From NCBI GenBank assembly GCA_023257655.1, contig JALRBQ010000063.1:1-42787 (forward strand): DNA of 42,787 nt. Direction: 5' to 3'. This document shows, in pieces, positions 42,241-42,787 of the stretch. The position numbers and the translations under genes were made by a program. Positions within the stretch are counted from its first letter, which is position 1. Each line of letters opens with the position of its first letter. Source of the DNA: Pseudomonadales bacterium (GTDB lineage Bacteria > Pseudomonadota > Gammaproteobacteria > Pseudomonadales > Pseudohongiellaceae). The notes under the pieces were generated by a model, which made no database searches, was not told the origin of the DNA, and saw nothing but the letters and a program-made list of their open reading frames with translations.

Positions 42241-42787
42241 GCCGATGGGCTCGACGTGTTTTGACTGGCTGAGCCGTAGCGCTTAACAACATAGTCCGCC
42301 ACCATAGCCTGGAATTCTTCGGCAATGCGGTCCCCCTTAAGAGTGGGGCCGCGCTCGCCATCGATGTAGACAGGCGCCACCGGCTGCTCACCGGTTCCGG
42401 GAAGACTAATACCAATGTTGGCATGCTTACTCTCACCTGGCCCATTCACCACACAGCCCATCACCGCGACATTCATGGACTCAACCCCAGGGTACTTCTT
42501 ACGCCAAACGGGCATTTGATCGCGCAGGTAGCTTTGTACTTTGTCGGCAAGCTCTTGAAAGAACGTGGAGGTGGTGCGCCCGCAGCCCGGGCAGGCAATA
42601 ACAAGTGGGGTGAAGGCGCGTAGGCCAAGCACCTGAAGCATCTCCTGGGCAACCACGACCTCTTTGCGGCGGTCGCCTCCCGGCTCGGGCGTTAGCGAGA
42701 CACGAATGGTGTCGCCAATACCTTCTTGAAGGAGCACGGAAAGTGCAGCGGTCGACGCGACAATCCCCTTCGATCCCATACCGGCCT
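42237..42787 (-). CDS. ispG: 4-hydroxy-3-methylbut-2-en-1-yl diphosphate synthase, 5' end outside window
   Basis: The C-terminal 182 codons are present; the frame continues past the right edge. [16 protein letters not shown] and the cluster motifs CPGCGR and [10 protein letters not shown] mark the Fe-S reductase domain of IspG (GcpE), which acts late in the non-mevalonate isoprenoid pathway. The Cys-Pro-Gly-Cys-Gly-Arg form and the [11 protein letters not shown] segment resemble the IspG type common in alpha- and betaproteobacteria more than the E. coli type. It precedes hisS with overlapping codons. Confidence 0.95.
   Translation of the reverse strand, partial: AGMGSKGIVASTAALSVLLQEGIGDTIRVSLTPEPGGDRRKEVVVAQEMLQVLGLRAFTPLVIACPGCGRTTSTFFQELADKVQSYLRDQMPVWRKKYPGVESMNVAVMGCVVNGPGESKHANIGISLPGTGEQPVAPVYIDGERGPTLKGDRIAEEFQAMVADYVVKRYGSASQNTSSPSA

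Overview
The window reads as chromosomal DNA of a Gram-negative gammaproteobacterium, probably an uncultured marine or soil lineage. The evidence is the conserved core block at the right end (ispG-hisS-yfgM-bamB-der, all on the minus strand), guaB-guaA at the left, and xseA, which in many gammaproteobacteria lies next to guaBA and diverges from it. Here xseA is about 23 kb away from guaB, and the space between is filled with accessory genes for exported redox and hydrolytic proteins. No rRNA, tRNA, CRISPR array or IS element was recognised.

Layout. (1) 1-1068: the N-terminal 284 codons of a tyrosine recombinase run off the left edge. Its 5' end faces the 3' end of guaA, a known integration hotspot, and the spacer holds two pairs of short direct repeats. 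(2) 1069-4409: guaB-guaA, with a long imperfect palindrome between them. (3) 4609-9644: a parvulin-like PPIase and a HupE/UreJ-like membrane protein, a cytochrome c'-like protein, an exported epoxide hydrolase-like protein, a secreted protein of unknown function and a cupin. (4) 9652-10345: a cold-shock gene with a sigma70-like promoter and a long leader, followed by several short tandem repeats around a strong terminator. (5) 10346-14727: YtkA-like protein, di-haem peroxidase, exported methyltransferase, exported M28 peptidase, Tat-exported VOC protein. (6) 14817-15159: twelve copies of a 23-bp tandem repeat, then a large hairpin. (7) 15208-26899: the quinoprotein region. It holds three PQQ-dependent dehydrogenases: one with a Rieske protein, one like soluble glucose dehydrogenase, and one fused to an N-terminal cytochrome c in an operon with a cytochrome/copper-monooxygenase-like protein. 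It also holds a variant metallo-beta-lactamase-fold protein and an arsR-SRPBCC-DUF4287 operon with tandem palindromic operators. (8) 27006-27501: a perfect FNR/ANR box placed as a class II promoter in front of a small secreted protein. (9) 27642-36373: xseA, DUF3307, DsbA-like, a glutamine amidotransferase, DoxX, a P460-like cytochrome, a GNAT, a PET-hydrolase/cutinase-like secreted esterase and a secreted M18 aminopeptidase. (10) 36434-42787: a threonine-dehydratase-like enzyme and the core der-bamB-yfgM-hisS-ispG block; ispG runs off the right edge.

Working together. Most products encoded between 4.6 and 27.5 kb carry a signal peptide, Tat signal or membrane anchor. Several bind haem c, PQQ or an Fe-S cluster, so the accessory block looks like a periplasmic oxidation module. 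Substrates cannot be read from sequence. No PQQ biosynthesis genes and no dedicated cytochrome cL or xoxJ-type partner are present, so these would have to be encoded elsewhere. Positions, motifs and overlaps were read by eye; no similarity search or statistic was run.
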